Below the pieces are notes generated by a model. It saw only the letters and a list, made by a program, of their open reading frames with translations, had not been told where the DNA came from and did not search any database. DNA of 25,123 nucleotides from Veillonella sp. AM51-8BH. GTDB taxonomy: Bacteria > Bacillota > Negativicutes > Veillonellales > Veillonellaceae. The position numbers and the translations under genes are program-made. This document shows positions 1 through 8,846 of this stretch, piece after piece (the first letter of the stretch is position 1; every line of letters starts with the position of its first letter). Location of the stretch: assembly GCF_003463825.1 (NCBI RefSeq), contig NZ_QSDY01000027.1, forward strand, positions 1 through 25,123, written 5' to 3'.

Positions 1-142
1 ATGAATGAATTTATGATTGTATATTATTACTAACTTTTACAAATGGAATCCATACTATTAGTTAGGTGCTAATCGTAATAATTAATGAATAGTTATATAG
101 GTAAAGTTATTCAGAAATGTATTAGTTGAGTTAGAAGAGATT

Positions 143-520
143 ATGAACGCTGGGCGTATCTTATGTAGTATTTTACTAGCTATGTATGCAATATATATTA
201 TACGAAATAATACAATAACTATTGCAGGCGCAAATGTTAAGAGAAGCCTTGTTCTTACAATGATACAATTAGGTCAATTACTGATGATTGAATTAATGGT
301 TATTTTCGGTGGGACGATTTTACATAGCTTTTCTATTTTTTCGTTAATACTTGCCGTTCTTCTTTTGGGGGAAATGTTTGCACTAAAGCAAAATCTCAAT
401 GAATATTTTATGTGCAAGGAAGGAAAAAGCTATGGCATTAGTATTATTGGAAAAGGTCGAAGTGCTGTGTCTGTAGGACAGAGTATCCTTTTAATCTTTC
501 TTGGAATCTGGAGTTGGTAA
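143..520 (+). CDS. Small multi-pass membrane protein, unknown function
   Basis: A 125-residue hydrophobic protein that I do not recognise. Four stretches look like membrane segments, at about residues 5-21, 36-58, 62-80 and 108-124, with a short basic stretch near residues 31-34 and a more polar loop at about 83-107. The start is the first ATG of the frame; only a weak purine-rich ribosome site (AGAAGAG) precedes it. No family motif, catalytic residue or signal peptide cleavage site is evident. It stands alone: a strong terminator follows it at 569-611, so it is not obviously co-transcribed with the next gene. The coding call rests on the hydrophobic pattern, the clean stop and the terminator placed just behind it. 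Confidence 0.6.
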   Translation: MNAGRILCSILLAMYAIYIIRNNTITIAGANVKRSLVLTMIQLGQLLMIELMVIFGGTILHSFSIFSLILAVLLLGEMFALKQNLNEYFMCKEGKSYGISIIGKGRSAVSVGQSILLIFLGIWSW

Positions 521-568
521 AATTTAATAAGCGCCAAAGTTAATAATGTAATATTTTAGTATTTACAG

Positions 569-611
569 CAGATAGCTGATTATCTTTAATCAGCTATCTG
601 TTATTTTTTAT
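569..611 (+). terminator. Intrinsic terminator after the small membrane protein
   Basis: A perfect 13-bp stem (569-581 with 588-600) closes a 6-base loop and is followed by a T-rich tail starting at 601. This is a canonical rho-independent terminator ending the transcript of the 143-520 gene. Confidence 0.9.
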
Positions 612-693
612 CATTTTACCTATATCGAATAATTCCTATTAAAATTACTAGAATTTTACAATTTTATGAGTGTTTTATGATAAAATAAAAGGT

Positions 694-1437
694 ATGAATA
701 CTTCAACAACTAGGTCTATTACCTATAATGGCGACAGAATTGAATATGAGTTAACCATCAAGCGTGTGAAGAACATGAACATGCGTATTACAAAGGATGG
801 AGTGATCCATGTGTCGGCGAATGCCTATGTGCCGGATTATAGGGTGGACAAGTTTGTTATCGAGAATATGCCATTCATTGAGCGGGCGCGTTATAAGATC
901 GATGCATTGAATGCCAAGCGCGTCGATACTTTGCAGTATGTGAATGGTGAAAGCTTATCAATCCTCGGTATTCCTGTTACGTTGCGCCTAGTTGAGCAGG
1001 ATGGCAAGCCTCATATTGGCTTTGACGGAAAGGCGATTCTTACCATGGTGGTACCTCGTGGTACGACCTTTGAGGCTAAGCATAAATTAATGCAAAGTTA
1101 TTGGCGTAATTTAGGGGAGAAGGTCTTTATCCATTGGGCAAAGGTCGTGTATCAGCGCTACCACAAGCAAGGTATTGATGTGCCTATGCCAACCATAAAA
1201 CAGCAGCGTATGAAGAGTCGTTGGGGTTCTTGTACGCCAGCCAAGCAGCTCATCAAGATGAACACCCGTTTATTAGAGGGGCCACAGGCGTATATTGAGT
1301 ACGTTATGATTCATGAGTTTGCTCATTTTAAATATTTAGACCATTCCAAGAACTTTCACAATCTAGTGGCACAGTTTTTGCCAGATTGGAAAGCTCGTAA
1401 GAAGTCATTGAACGTGTATTTTGCTCATCGCCCTTAA
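694..1437 (+). CDS. YgjP/DUF45-type zinc metallopeptidase
   Basis: A 247-residue protein of the YgjP-like (DUF45, SprT-related) metallopeptidase family. The zinc-site motif HEFAH lies at residues 207-211, with a further conserved histidine at 217 inside LDHSKNFH, matching the family pattern HExxH followed by N/D-H-S and an aromatic or His. A K-S-R-W-G-S-C segment upstream of it is also typical of the family. The N-terminal half (about residues 10-120) is the beta-rich part usual for these proteins. I chose the ATG at 694; an in-frame GTG at 670 would add eight residues but has no ribosome site. The gene ends 12 bases before dnaE, and its stop overlaps the dnaE ribosome site, so the two are probably co-transcribed. 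The physiological substrate is unknown. Confidence 0.85.
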   Translation: MNTSTTRSITYNGDRIEYELTIKRVKNMNMRITKDGVIHVSANAYVPDYRVDKFVIENMPFIERARYKIDALNAKRVDTLQYVNGESLSILGIPVTLRLVEQDGKPHIGFDGKAILTMVVPRGTTFEAKHKLMQSYWRNLGEKVFIHWAKVVYQRYHKQGIDVPMPTIKQQRMKSRWGSCTPAKQLIKMNTRLLEGPQAYIEYVMIHEFAHFKYLDHSKNFHNLVAQFLPDWKARKKSLNVYFAHRP

Positions 1438-1449
1438 AGGAGGTGTACC

Positions 1450-4400
1450 ATGCAGCCATTTGTACATTTACATAGTCATACAGAGTTTAGTTTGCTAGAC
1501 GGTATCAGTCGTTTGCCTGACATGGTACGTCGTGCGAAGGAGTTAAATCAGCCAGCCCTTGCCATTACGGACCATGGCAATATGTACGCGGCGATTTATT
1601 TCTATAAAGAGTGTATAGCCCAAGGTGTTAAACCGATTATTGGCTGTGAAGTATATGTCACAGAAGGTAGCCGTCTTGATAAGCAGGAAGGTCGTAGTCG
1701 TGAACGATTAAAACATCTTATTCTATTAGCGGAGACCATGGAAGGGTATCGAAATCTAGTAAAAATCGTGTCGAAAGCCTCTACTGAAGGGTTCAATTAT
1801 AAGCCTCGTGCAGACCGCGATTTATTGCGTCAATACAGTAAAGGCATAATTGCCCTTAGTGCGTGTATTCAAGGGGAAATCCCTCAATATATCTTGCAAG
1901 ATAATATGGAAGGCGCCAAGCGTTCCATAGAGTGGTATATCAAGACGTACGGGAAGGATAATTTCTTCTTAGAAATCCAAAATCATGGCTTACCAGAGGA
2001 GGCAAAGGCCCAAGAGGAGCTTATTAAGCTCAGCAAGGAATACGGCCTTGGCATCGTAGCGTCTAATGACTTCCACTATGTCTTAAAAGAGGATGCTGAC
2101 GCGCAAGATATTAAGGTATGTATTTCTACAGGCCGCCGTCGTGCTGAGGTAGATCGTTTAAAATTCCCCAATGATGAGTTCTATCTAAAGTCTGGGGATG
2201 AGATGGCAGAGCTATTTGGACATATTCCTGGGGCCATGGAAAATACATTAAAAATTGCAGACCGCTGTAATGTAGAATTCAATTTCGACGAACATCATTT
2301 GCCACACTTTGATGTGCCAGATGGGGAAACGTCTAAGACTTATTTGCGCAAGGTTTGTGAATGGGAAATTCCACGTCTCTATGGTGAGACCTCTGAAGAG
2401 TTACAAAAACGCCTCGACTACGAGCTAGATGTTATTGGCACTATGGGCTTTGAGGATTACTTCCTCATCGTATGGGACTATGTACGGTATGCACGTGAGC
2501 ACGACATCTTAGTAGGTCCTGGTCGTGGTTCTGCGGCCGGTTCTGTAGTAGCCTATCTACTTGGCATTACAGGCCTTGATCCATTAAAATACGATTTGCT
2601 CTTTGAACGGTTCTTAAATCCAGAGCGGGTAAGCATGCCCGATATCGATATTGACTTCTGTTATGAAAAGCGTGGCCAAGCTATCGAATATGTAACACGA
2701 AAATACGGACAGGAACGTGTATCCCAGATTATTACCTTTGGTACTGAGGCAGCGCGCGCCGTAATTCGAGACGTAGGTCGTGTGCTAGACTTACCACTGG
2801 CGGAAGTGAACCGCATTGCTAAGATGATTCCCAATGAACTTGGGATTACCTTAGATAAGGCGCTACAAGGGAAAGAGTTAAAAGCGTTATACGAAGCTGA
2901 TCCAAATGTTAAAGAATTATTTGATTTTGGTAAAAAGCTAGAAGGCATAGCGCGAAATTCGTCCACTCATGCGGCGGGCGTCGTAATTTCCGCGGATCCT
3001 CTCGATGACCACGTACCAGTACAAAATGCCAATGATGATGGCTTTGTAACACAGTACGATAAGGATAACATCGAGGAATTAGGCCTCTTAAAGATGGACT
3101 TCTTGGGCCTCCGTACCTTGACGGTTATGGGGGATGCCTTAAAGCTCATCAAGGCGAACCGTGGTATCGACCTCGATTTAGATGCAATACCGCTCGATGA
3201 TAAGGCGGCTTGTGATATCCTCACAAAAGGCGACACCTCTGGTGTATTCCAGCTCGAATCAGAAGGTATCACCAAGCTCGTTATGGACCTTAAGCCTGAA
3301 CATTTTGAAGACTTAATTCCATTAGTAGCCTTGTACCGTCCAGGTCCATTGGGGTCTGGCATGGTAGCGGACTTTATCGACCGCCGACACGGTAAAAAAG
3401 AGGTTACCTATTTACATCCTATCTTGGAACCAATTCTAAAGGATACCTTTGGTGTAATCTTGTACCAAGAACAGGTTATGCAGATTGCATCCGCCATGGG
3501 CGGGTTCTCCCTTGGTCAAGCGGACTTGATGCGCCGCGCCATGGGTAAGAAAAAGGAATCTGTTCTAAAGGCGCAGCGCGAGTCCTTTATTCAAGGTTCC
3601 ATAAATAATGGTATAGAAGAGTCCATCGCGAATGAAGTATTTGACTTGCTCGTATACTTCGCAGGCTATGGCTTTAATAAATCACATAGTGCGGCTTATG
3701 CGTATATCGCATACCAAACGGCGTATTTGAAAGCCCACTATTTCCCTGAATTCATGCTGCTACCATGACTAGCTTCATGCAAAATATGCAGAAATTGACG
3801 TACTACATCAATGCCTGCAAGAAGCATAATGTTAAGGTACTCGGTCCAGATATTAACTATTCTGAACGCAGCTTCGCCGTGCAAGGTGATGCCATTCGCT
3901 TCGGCCTTGGAGGAATCAAGAACGTAGGGGATAATGCCATTGATCGCTTAATTCGTGAGCGTAATGAGCACGGCCTCTATACGGATATCGTAGATTTCTG
4001 TAAACGCGTGGACAACAAGGTTGTTAATAAACGACTTCTTGAAAGTCTTATTCGATGCGGAGCCATGGATGGTTTCAAGGAAAATAGAAATCAATTATTG
4101 CACATGTATGAAAGTGCTCAAGCCGTAGGTGCTAAAGAGCAAAAGGATGCCGCTATGGGCACCATGAGTCTCTTTGGCGATATAGAGGAGTCCGTTGACT
4201 TCATCCCTGTACCGAATGTGGAGGATTTATCGGAAGACGATAAATTAAAGGATGAAAAGGAATATACAGGATTTTACATTACAGGCCATCCATTGCAAGG
4301 CTATGCGAAGGAGCTAGAGGGCCTATTTGAACTAGGGGCTCTCGTAGAAAATCCAGAGCAATATGACGGTCAAACAATAACCTTTGGAGGCTTGATCGAA

Positions 4401-4856
4401 AATAAGACGGACCGCATGACGAGACGAAATGAGGTTATGTCCATTCTTCGTATCGAAGATTATTCTGGTGCGGCTAACGTAGTGGCATTCCCTAAGGTCT
4501 TTAGTCAAAGTCAACAGTTCCTTGCGGTCGATATGATTGTTAAGGTAAAAGGCCGCGTTGATGCGGATGAAAAGGGTGTGCAAATTATTGCAGACCGCAT
4601 TATGCCATTAAAGGTAAACTATAGTCAGGCTAAGCATGTGGCTATTCATATTTATAGCCAATATGACACACCAGAAAATAGTGAAGCCTTAAAACGGCTG
4701 TTAACAAACACCGCAGGCTCTGTGCCAACATCACTATATTTGCACCGTCAACGGAAGCGCATTAACTTGCCACCGAACATGTGCTTTGACCCTAGCGATG
4801 AATCCATCAAGGCTATTGAAGCTATCTTAGGTGATGGCTCCGTAGAGGTGCAATAA
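1450..4856 (+). CDS. dnaE: DNA polymerase III alpha subunit (frameshifted)
   Basis: Catalytic subunit of a C-family replicative DNA polymerase. The PHP domain covers about residues 1-275 (HLHSHTEFSLLDG at the N-terminus, then ITDHGN). The palm carries GPGRGSAAGS at 356-365 and the catalytic aspartates in PDIDIDF (Asp398, Asp400), with the third likely at Asp550 (KMDFLGL). LYRPGPLGSGM, YQEQVMQIA and FNKSHSAAYAYIAYQTAYL follow. The C-terminal part has the OB-fold region starting near residue 975. The frame breaks at about 3757: translation runs E-F-M-L-L-P-stop, whereas restoring one G after the ATG at 3754 gives E-F-M-A-A-T-M-T-S, exactly the family sequence, and continues to 4856 for 1135 residues. 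A strong AAAGGAGGTG ribosome site precedes the ATG. Full length when repaired; probably a consensus error. Confidence 0.95.
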
Positions 4857-4863
4857 TAAATAG

Positions 4864-4897
4864 CTTTCACTAACATTACTACAATAAGAAGTGAAAG
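4864..4897 (+). repeat. 8-bp inverted repeat between dnaE and pyruvate kinase
   Basis: CTTTCACT at 4864-4871 is the exact reverse complement of 4890-4897, separated by 18 bases. No T tract follows, so it is not a standard terminator. It may be a stem in the pyruvate kinase leader or an operator; function not established. Confidence 0.4.
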
Positions 4898-4931
4898 ATT
4901 CAATATAGAAATTGCTTTCATAGGAGGAAAG

Positions 4932-6680
4932 ATGAAACGTACAAAAATCGTATGTACTGTAGGTCCGGGAACGGATAAATTTGGTATTTTAGAAGATATG
5001 ATGCGAGCGGGCATGAATGTGGCTCGTTTTAATTTCTCTCACGGATCTCATGAAGAGCAAGCAGAGCGCATGCAAATGGTGCGCGATGCGGCGATGATTG
5101 TTAATAAACCAATCGCATTATTGCTCGATACGAAGGGCCCTGAGGTTCGTCTTGGCCTATTTAAAGAGGGGAAGGTATTCCTTGAGGCAGGTCAACAATT
5201 TACGTTGACTACAGATGATGTGGAAGGCACAAAAGAGATTAGCTCCGTAAACCACAAAGGTCTTGTAGGCGACGTGTCCGTTGGGGATAAAATCCTCTTG
5301 GCTGATGGTCTTGTAACACTTAACATCGATGCTATCGAAGGGAATAACATCATTACTACCGTTCAAAACAGTGGTGAAATAGGTAACCGTAAACGGGTGG
5401 CTGTACCAGGTGTAGCGCTTAGCTTGCCACCTGTATCTGAACAGGACGAAGCAGACTTGCGCTTTGGCTGTCAACAAGGTGTAGACTTTGTAGCCGCATC
5501 CTTTATGCAACGTGGTAAAGACATTGTAGCCATCCGCCGCATCCTTGAGTCTGAGAAAAAAGATATCAAGATTATTGCAAAAATTGAAAATGCTGAAGGC
5601 GTTAAAAATATCGATGAAATTTTGGACGTAGCAGACGGCCTCATGGTTGCTCGCGGTGACCTCGGTGTAGAAATCCCTGCCGAAGAGGTACCAGTACTTC
5701 AAAAAATGATGATCGAAAAATGTAATGACTTGGGTAAACCAGTTATTACGGCAACCCAAATGCTAGAGTCCATGATTCAAAATCCACGTCCTACACGGGC
5801 GGAAGCAAGTGACGTAGCCAATGCCATCTTAGATGGTACGGATGCGATCATGTTGTCTGGTGAAACTGCAAATGGTGCTTACCCAGTAGAGGCGGTTACG
5901 ACTATGACACGTATTGCTGAGGTAACAGAACAAGCTGCTATTTACGATAGTAAAAGTCGTGCTCGTCAAGATGTGGATATGACGACTACCAGTGCTGTAT
6001 GTTTAGCAAGCGTGCGCATCGCTCAAAACCTTGGGGCAGCTGCTATTTTGACATGTACTGAATCTGGTCATACTGCAATTAGCACTGCTCGACATCGTCC
6101 GGCTTGCAAAATTATTGCTGTAACACCGCATGAAGAAACAATTCGCCGCATGCAATTATGCTGGGGCGTAGAGGCTATTAAAGGTCATGAAATCGTTAAC
6201 TCTGATGAAATGGTTAAACAAGCGATTACAGGTGCTCTTGGCACAGGTGCCATTGAGTCTGGTGACTTAGTTGTGGTAACGGCTGGCGTACCATCTGGTG
6301 CGACAGGTACTACAAATATGATTCGCGTTCATATTGCAGGCCAAGTACTCTTATCTGGTAATGGTATTTTGCGTAAATCCGTTACCGGCACAGTATTCAT
6401 TGCTGCTAATCATAAGGGCAATTATGAAAGCTTCAAAGACGGCGACATCCTTGTGGTGGGCACAATGGAGCCTGAATTAATGGCTATTGCAAAACGTGCA
6501 GGCGGCATTATCGCTGTTGAAGATGGTTATACCTCTGACAGTGCTATTGCTGGCATTACCTATGGCATTCCTGTAATTTTAGGTGCTAAAAACGCTCATG
6601 ACGTACTCCTTGAAGGTCAAGAGGTAACAATCGACGGTGAACGCGGTAAGGTATTTGCAGGCATTGCTAATGCTCGCTAG
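4932..6680 (+). CDS. pyk: Pyruvate kinase with C-terminal PEP-utiliser-like domain
   Basis: Converts phosphoenolpyruvate and ADP to pyruvate and ATP in the cytoplasm. 582 residues, longer than the E. coli enzymes because of an added C-terminal domain. It begins with KRTKIVCTVGPG, typical of the N-terminus, and has the substrate-site segments KGPEVRLG, IIAKIENAEG (Lys217 is the expected catalytic lysine), MVARGDLGVEIP and ITATQMLESM. From about residue 475 to the end there is a domain like the swivelling phosphohistidine domain of PEP-utilising enzymes, known in pyruvate kinases of bacilli. In this copy the usual T-S-H-A motif reads T-S-D-S-A, so the histidine is missing and phosphotransfer by the domain is unlikely. 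A good AGGAGG site sits at about 4922. It starts 75 bases after dnaE. Confidence 0.96.
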   Translation: MKRTKIVCTVGPGTDKFGILEDMMRAGMNVARFNFSHGSHEEQAERMQMVRDAAMIVNKPIALLLDTKGPEVRLGLFKEGKVFLEAGQQFTLTTDDVEGTKEISSVNHKGLVGDVSVGDKILLADGLVTLNIDAIEGNNIITTVQNSGEIGNRKRVAVPGVALSLPPVSEQDEADLRFGCQQGVDFVAASFMQRGKDIVAIRRILESEKKDIKIIAKIENAEGVKNIDEILDVADGLMVARGDLGVEIPAEEVPVLQKMMIEKCNDLGKPVITATQMLESMIQNPRPTRAEASDVANAILDGTDAIMLSGETANGAYPVEAVTTMTRIAEVTEQAAIYDSKSRARQDVDMTTTSAVCLASVRIAQNLGAAAILTCTESGHTAISTARHRPACKIIAVTPHEETIRRMQLCWGVEAIKGHEIVNSDEMVKQAITGALGTGAIESGDLVVVTAGVPSGATGTTNMIRVHIAGQVLLSGNGILRKSVTGTVFIAANHKGNYESFKDGDILVVGTMEPELMAIAKRAGGIIAVEDGYTSDSAIAGITYGIPVILGAKNAHDVLLEGQEVTIDGERGKVFAGIANAR

Positions 6681-6707
6681 TTAGTGATAATAATTTTATA
6701 ATATAGG

Positions 6708-6755
6708 GACTGTCTAATTTCGTGATGGAATTAAGTGACGAAGTGTAGACTAGTC
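6708..6755 (+). repeat. Imperfect hairpin between pyruvate kinase and the YccA-like gene
   Basis: The segment 6708-6723 can pair with 6738-6755 in a stem of about 14 pairs, interrupted by one bulge and one small internal loop. It is followed by CAAAAT rather than a T tract. It could be a processing stem, an operator or the remnant of a small mobile repeat; the sequence does not decide. Confidence 0.35.
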
Positions 6756-6788
6756 AAAATATGAATGCTTAATACAAGGAGTGAGACT

Positions 6789-7532
6789 ATGAATCCATAT
6801 AATGTAACAGGACCTAGTAATTCTCAAGTTGCTCAGGTTGAAAGTATTGTATCCCAACGTTTGAAGGGATCCTTCTTGTGGATGGTTGTAGGTTTATTTA
6901 CGACTATCGGTGTTGGAGTGGCTGCGTTGGCAAATCCAAACTGGCTACGCTTTGCATACGAAAACTTTAATATTATTCTATTAGTTGAACTAGGCGTAGT
7001 ATTCCTATTTAGTGCTCGTGCGTATACTGCCAATGTTATGACTTTAAAAGGCATGTTCTTCCTCTATAGTGCATTGAATGGCCTTACATTGACCTTGATA
7101 TCGTTGCGATATAATGTATTTGAAGTAGTTATTCCAGCGTTAATCGGCACGTTAGCGTTCTTCATTGGCTTTGCCGTGGTAGGGGCTACTACGAAACGTA
7201 ATTTGTCATCCCTAACACCATATGTAATGGCTGCCTTACTTGGTATGATTATCGTATCTTTTGTGATGATAGGGGCTCGTTATTTTAACTGGGCTGTACT
7301 TAGTGGCTTTAGCGATACTGTTAGCTTAGTTCTAGGTTATGTAGGGGTTGTAGTATTCTCCATCTTTACAGCTATCGATGTGAACCGCATTAAAAATAAT
7401 GTGACACAAGTAGCGCTCTTGGAGGATGAAACCATTTTAGACCGCATTGAAATTACAGGTGCTTTGAGCCTATACTTAGATTTCATTAACTTATTCTTAT
7501 CCTTATTGCGCATCTTTGGTAATAAGCGATAA
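6789..7532 (+). CDS. Bax inhibitor-1/YccA family integral membrane protein
   Basis: A 247-residue polytopic membrane protein of the Bax inhibitor-1 (YccA/YbhL, TMBIM) family. After a polar N-terminus of about 28 residues there are six to seven hydrophobic segments. The C-terminal family signatures are present: FSIFTAIDVNRIK, where the aspartate is the conserved acidic residue associated with the pH/Ca2+ site in the BsYetJ structure, and ALSLYLDFINLFLSLLRIFG. Known members act as Ca2+ leak channels or as modulators of membrane proteases such as FtsH; which applies here cannot be read from sequence. I chose the ATG at 6789 because AAGGAG lies 6 bases upstream; an earlier in-frame ATG at 6765 has no ribosome site. 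The LysR gene begins 12 bases after its end, so the two are probably in one transcript. Confidence 0.9.
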   Translation: MNPYNVTGPSNSQVAQVESIVSQRLKGSFLWMVVGLFTTIGVGVAALANPNWLRFAYENFNIILLVELGVVFLFSARAYTANVMTLKGMFFLYSALNGLTLTLISLRYNVFEVVIPALIGTLAFFIGFAVVGATTKRNLSSLTPYVMAALLGMIIVSFVMIGARYFNWAVLSGFSDTVSLVLGYVGVVVFSIFTAIDVNRIKNNVTQVALLEDETILDRIEITGALSLYLDFINLFLSLLRIFGNKR

Positions 7533-7543
7533 AAGGAGATTGT

Positions 7544-8455
7544 ATGGATAATAGAGAATGGCAAACCTTTGTAACCGTTGTGGATGAAGGGAATATTACA
7601 AGGGCTGCAGAAAAATTATTTTTATCACAACCGGCTTTAAGCTATCGGTTGCGCCATATGGAAAAAGCCTTAGGCCATTCTCTGTTGTTGCGAACTGCTG
7701 AAGGGATTGCTCTTACGGCACAAGGCGAAATTTTTTATGACTACTGTAAAAGAATGATGCAAGATCAAGAGGCCTTAGAAAATGCTATGAATTCCGCTTC
7801 TGGTAAGATTCAAGGGACCTTGAAAATCGCATCATCTATCAACTTTGCAGACTATGAGCTACCTGCCTTGTTGAAAGCCTTCCGCGAACAATACCCAGAT
7901 GTTCATATTCAAGTAAAGACTGCTTTCAGCCATCAAGTAGTAAAAATGTTTAATTCTGGTGACTGTATGGTTGCCTTTTCTCGTGGTGGCTATGAAGTAT
8001 CTGGTAAATCTGAATTACTATTGGAGGAACCGTATTGTTTGGTTTATAAAGAATTAGTACCACCTGAGTCGTTAGAGAAGGTACCATTCATTAAATATCA
8101 AACAGATGCGTCTGTAGCAAACATTATTGAAACGTGGTGTGCTGAGCATTTTGAAGAACCACCGAGTGTTGCGATGGATGTAAATTCTATGAGTACGTGT
8201 CGTCACTTTGTACGCGCCGGCCTTGGATGGTCTATTTTGACCTATATGGGCCTTGGATCTTGTAAGGATAGAGATATATATGTAAGTCCATTGCGTAGCA
8301 AAGATGGGACCTATATCACTCGTGATACAAATATGGTATATACAAAGGATACGGAAAATCTTGTTGTAGTTAAAACATTCATTGAATATGTTCGCGATTA
8401 CTATAAAAAACATACTGTTGTAGATAATAGTATTTTTAGAGAATATAAAGGATAG
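7544..8455 (+). CDS. LysR-family transcriptional regulator
   Basis: A 303-residue LysR-type regulator. The N-terminal winged helix-turn-helix covers about residues 3-62, with the family pattern F-V-x-V-x-x-x-x-x-I-T-R-A-A-E-K-L-x-L-S-Q-P-A-L. The effector-binding domain begins near residue 90 (GTLKIASSINFADYELPALLKAF) and runs almost to the end. The ribosome site AAAAGGAGA overlaps the stop of the upstream YccA-like gene, suggesting co-transcription. Downstream, 391 non-coding bases separate it from the DASS transporter and citDEF on the same strand. LysR proteins often act on neighbouring catabolic genes, so it is a candidate regulator of the citrate genes; this is inference, since the usual divergent arrangement is absent. 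The effector is unknown. Confidence 0.92.
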   Translation: MDNREWQTFVTVVDEGNITRAAEKLFLSQPALSYRLRHMEKALGHSLLLRTAEGIALTAQGEIFYDYCKRMMQDQEALENAMNSASGKIQGTLKIASSINFADYELPALLKAFREQYPDVHIQVKTAFSHQVVKMFNSGDCMVAFSRGGYEVSGKSELLLEEPYCLVYKELVPPESLEKVPFIKYQTDASVANIIETWCAEHFEEPPSVAMDVNSMSTCRHFVRAGLGWSILTYMGLGSCKDRDIYVSPLRSKDGTYITRDTNMVYTKDTENLVVVKTFIEYVRDYYKKHTVVDNSIFREYKG

Positions 8456-8527
8456 ATTATACAAATTGAGTCTATATAAGGCTTTATAACTGTCTATCCA
8501 TGCTATTTCAGTATTAGACTTTTTCGA

Positions 8528-8624
8528 TATAATCAGTCATAATAAAGGTGTCTCGAAAGAGCAAGGCAGTAACCATGTAAGTGCATGTATACCCCCTTTG
8601 GGGACGTATACATGCATTTTTTTC
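8528..8624 (+). ncRNA. Putative short terminated RNA upstream of citT
   Basis: A consensus -10 hexamer TATAAT is at 8528-8533 (the -35 region is poor). About 50 bases downstream lies a strong intrinsic terminator (8582-8623). Between them, 8547-8574 contains a small CTC-GAAA-GAG tetraloop hairpin flanked by GGT and ACC that could form an enclosing stem. The predicted transcript is about 85-90 nt and ends more than 200 bases before citT. I could not match it to a riboswitch class I know. It also contains a start-stop pair (ATG TAA, 8575-8580). It could be a small RNA or merely the tail of the LysR transcript with its terminator. Confidence 0.4.
8582..8623 (+). terminator. Intrinsic terminator downstream of the LysR gene
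   Basis: An 11-bp perfect stem (8582-8592 with 8606-8616) is extended by a CCCC/GGGG inner stem (8593-8596 with 8600-8603), leaving a TTT loop and a two-base bulge. Seven T residues follow at 8617-8623. It ends either the LysR transcript or the putative short RNA that starts near 8540. Confidence 0.88.
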
Positions 8625-8642
8625 ATTTTGGGCTGCAATTCT

Positions 8643-8735
8643 ATGCTTAAAATGCATAAAAAGTATGAATAGTAGATATAAAAGTTTTTATAACCCCTAT
8701 AAAGGTAATCTATTATTCATAATTCTTTTAAGCAT
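8643..8735. repeat. Nested inverted repeats upstream of citT
   Basis: Two co-centred dyads lie inside one another. An outer 10-bp perfect pair (ATGCTTAAAA at 8643-8652, TTTTAAGCAT at 8726-8735) encloses an inner 14-bp pair with one mismatch (8664-8677 and 8708-8721). The central part holds a smaller palindrome around 8677-8692. A TATAAT hexamer (8737-8742) directly follows the outer arm. The structure suits a large operator, a cruciform or a decayed miniature inverted-repeat element; no coding potential is seen. Confidence 0.5.
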
Positions 8736-8742
8736 ATATAAT
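8714..8742 (+). promoter_or_regulatory. Candidate promoter for citT-citDEF
   Basis: A perfect -10 hexamer TATAAT at 8737-8742 with a poor -35 (TATTCA, 8714-8719) at 17-base spacing. The weak -35 fits a promoter needing an activator such as a LysR protein, which is inference. Transcription from here would give a leader of about 100 bases. Confidence 0.4.
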
Positions 8743-8762
8743 GAGTGTAGACTTAATCAATG

Positions 8763-8784
8763 TAACTGACGTCGCGAGCAGTTA
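8763..8784 (+). promoter_or_regulatory. Small hairpin with GTCGCGAG loop in the citT leader
   Basis: TAACTG at 8763-8768 pairs with CAGTTA at 8779-8784. The loop contains the octamer GTCGCGAG (8771-8778). The reverse complement of the same octamer sits in the hairpin before citD, at 10314-10321. Regulatory role unproven. Confidence 0.35.
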
Positions 8785-8846
8785 GGTTGTTAAAGACTAG
8801 ATGATTTTATGTATGCCTAAGTTAGTTAAGAAAGGTAAAGACACAC

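Noticed and set aside
3750..3790. Programmed ribosomal frameshifting in dnaE
   Set aside because: No slippery heptamer, internal Shine-Dalgarno or stimulatory stem was seen at the break, and similar breaks occur in unrelated genes, so an error is the simpler reading.
5157..5759. 200-residue minus-strand open frame opposite pyruvate kinase
   Set aside because: It lies wholly inside a well-conserved plus-strand gene, has no ribosome site and shows low-complexity aromatic composition typical of an antisense shadow.
8540..8580. Known riboswitch (c-di-GMP, fluoride, preQ1, glycine, THF considered)
   Set aside because: None of the conserved core sequences of these classes is present; only a small tetraloop hairpin is seen.
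8581..8769. 62-residue open frame starting in the terminator region before citT
   Set aside because: It starts at a GTG inside the terminator stem, spans the stem and the nested inverted repeats, and has no ribosome site and no protein-like pattern.
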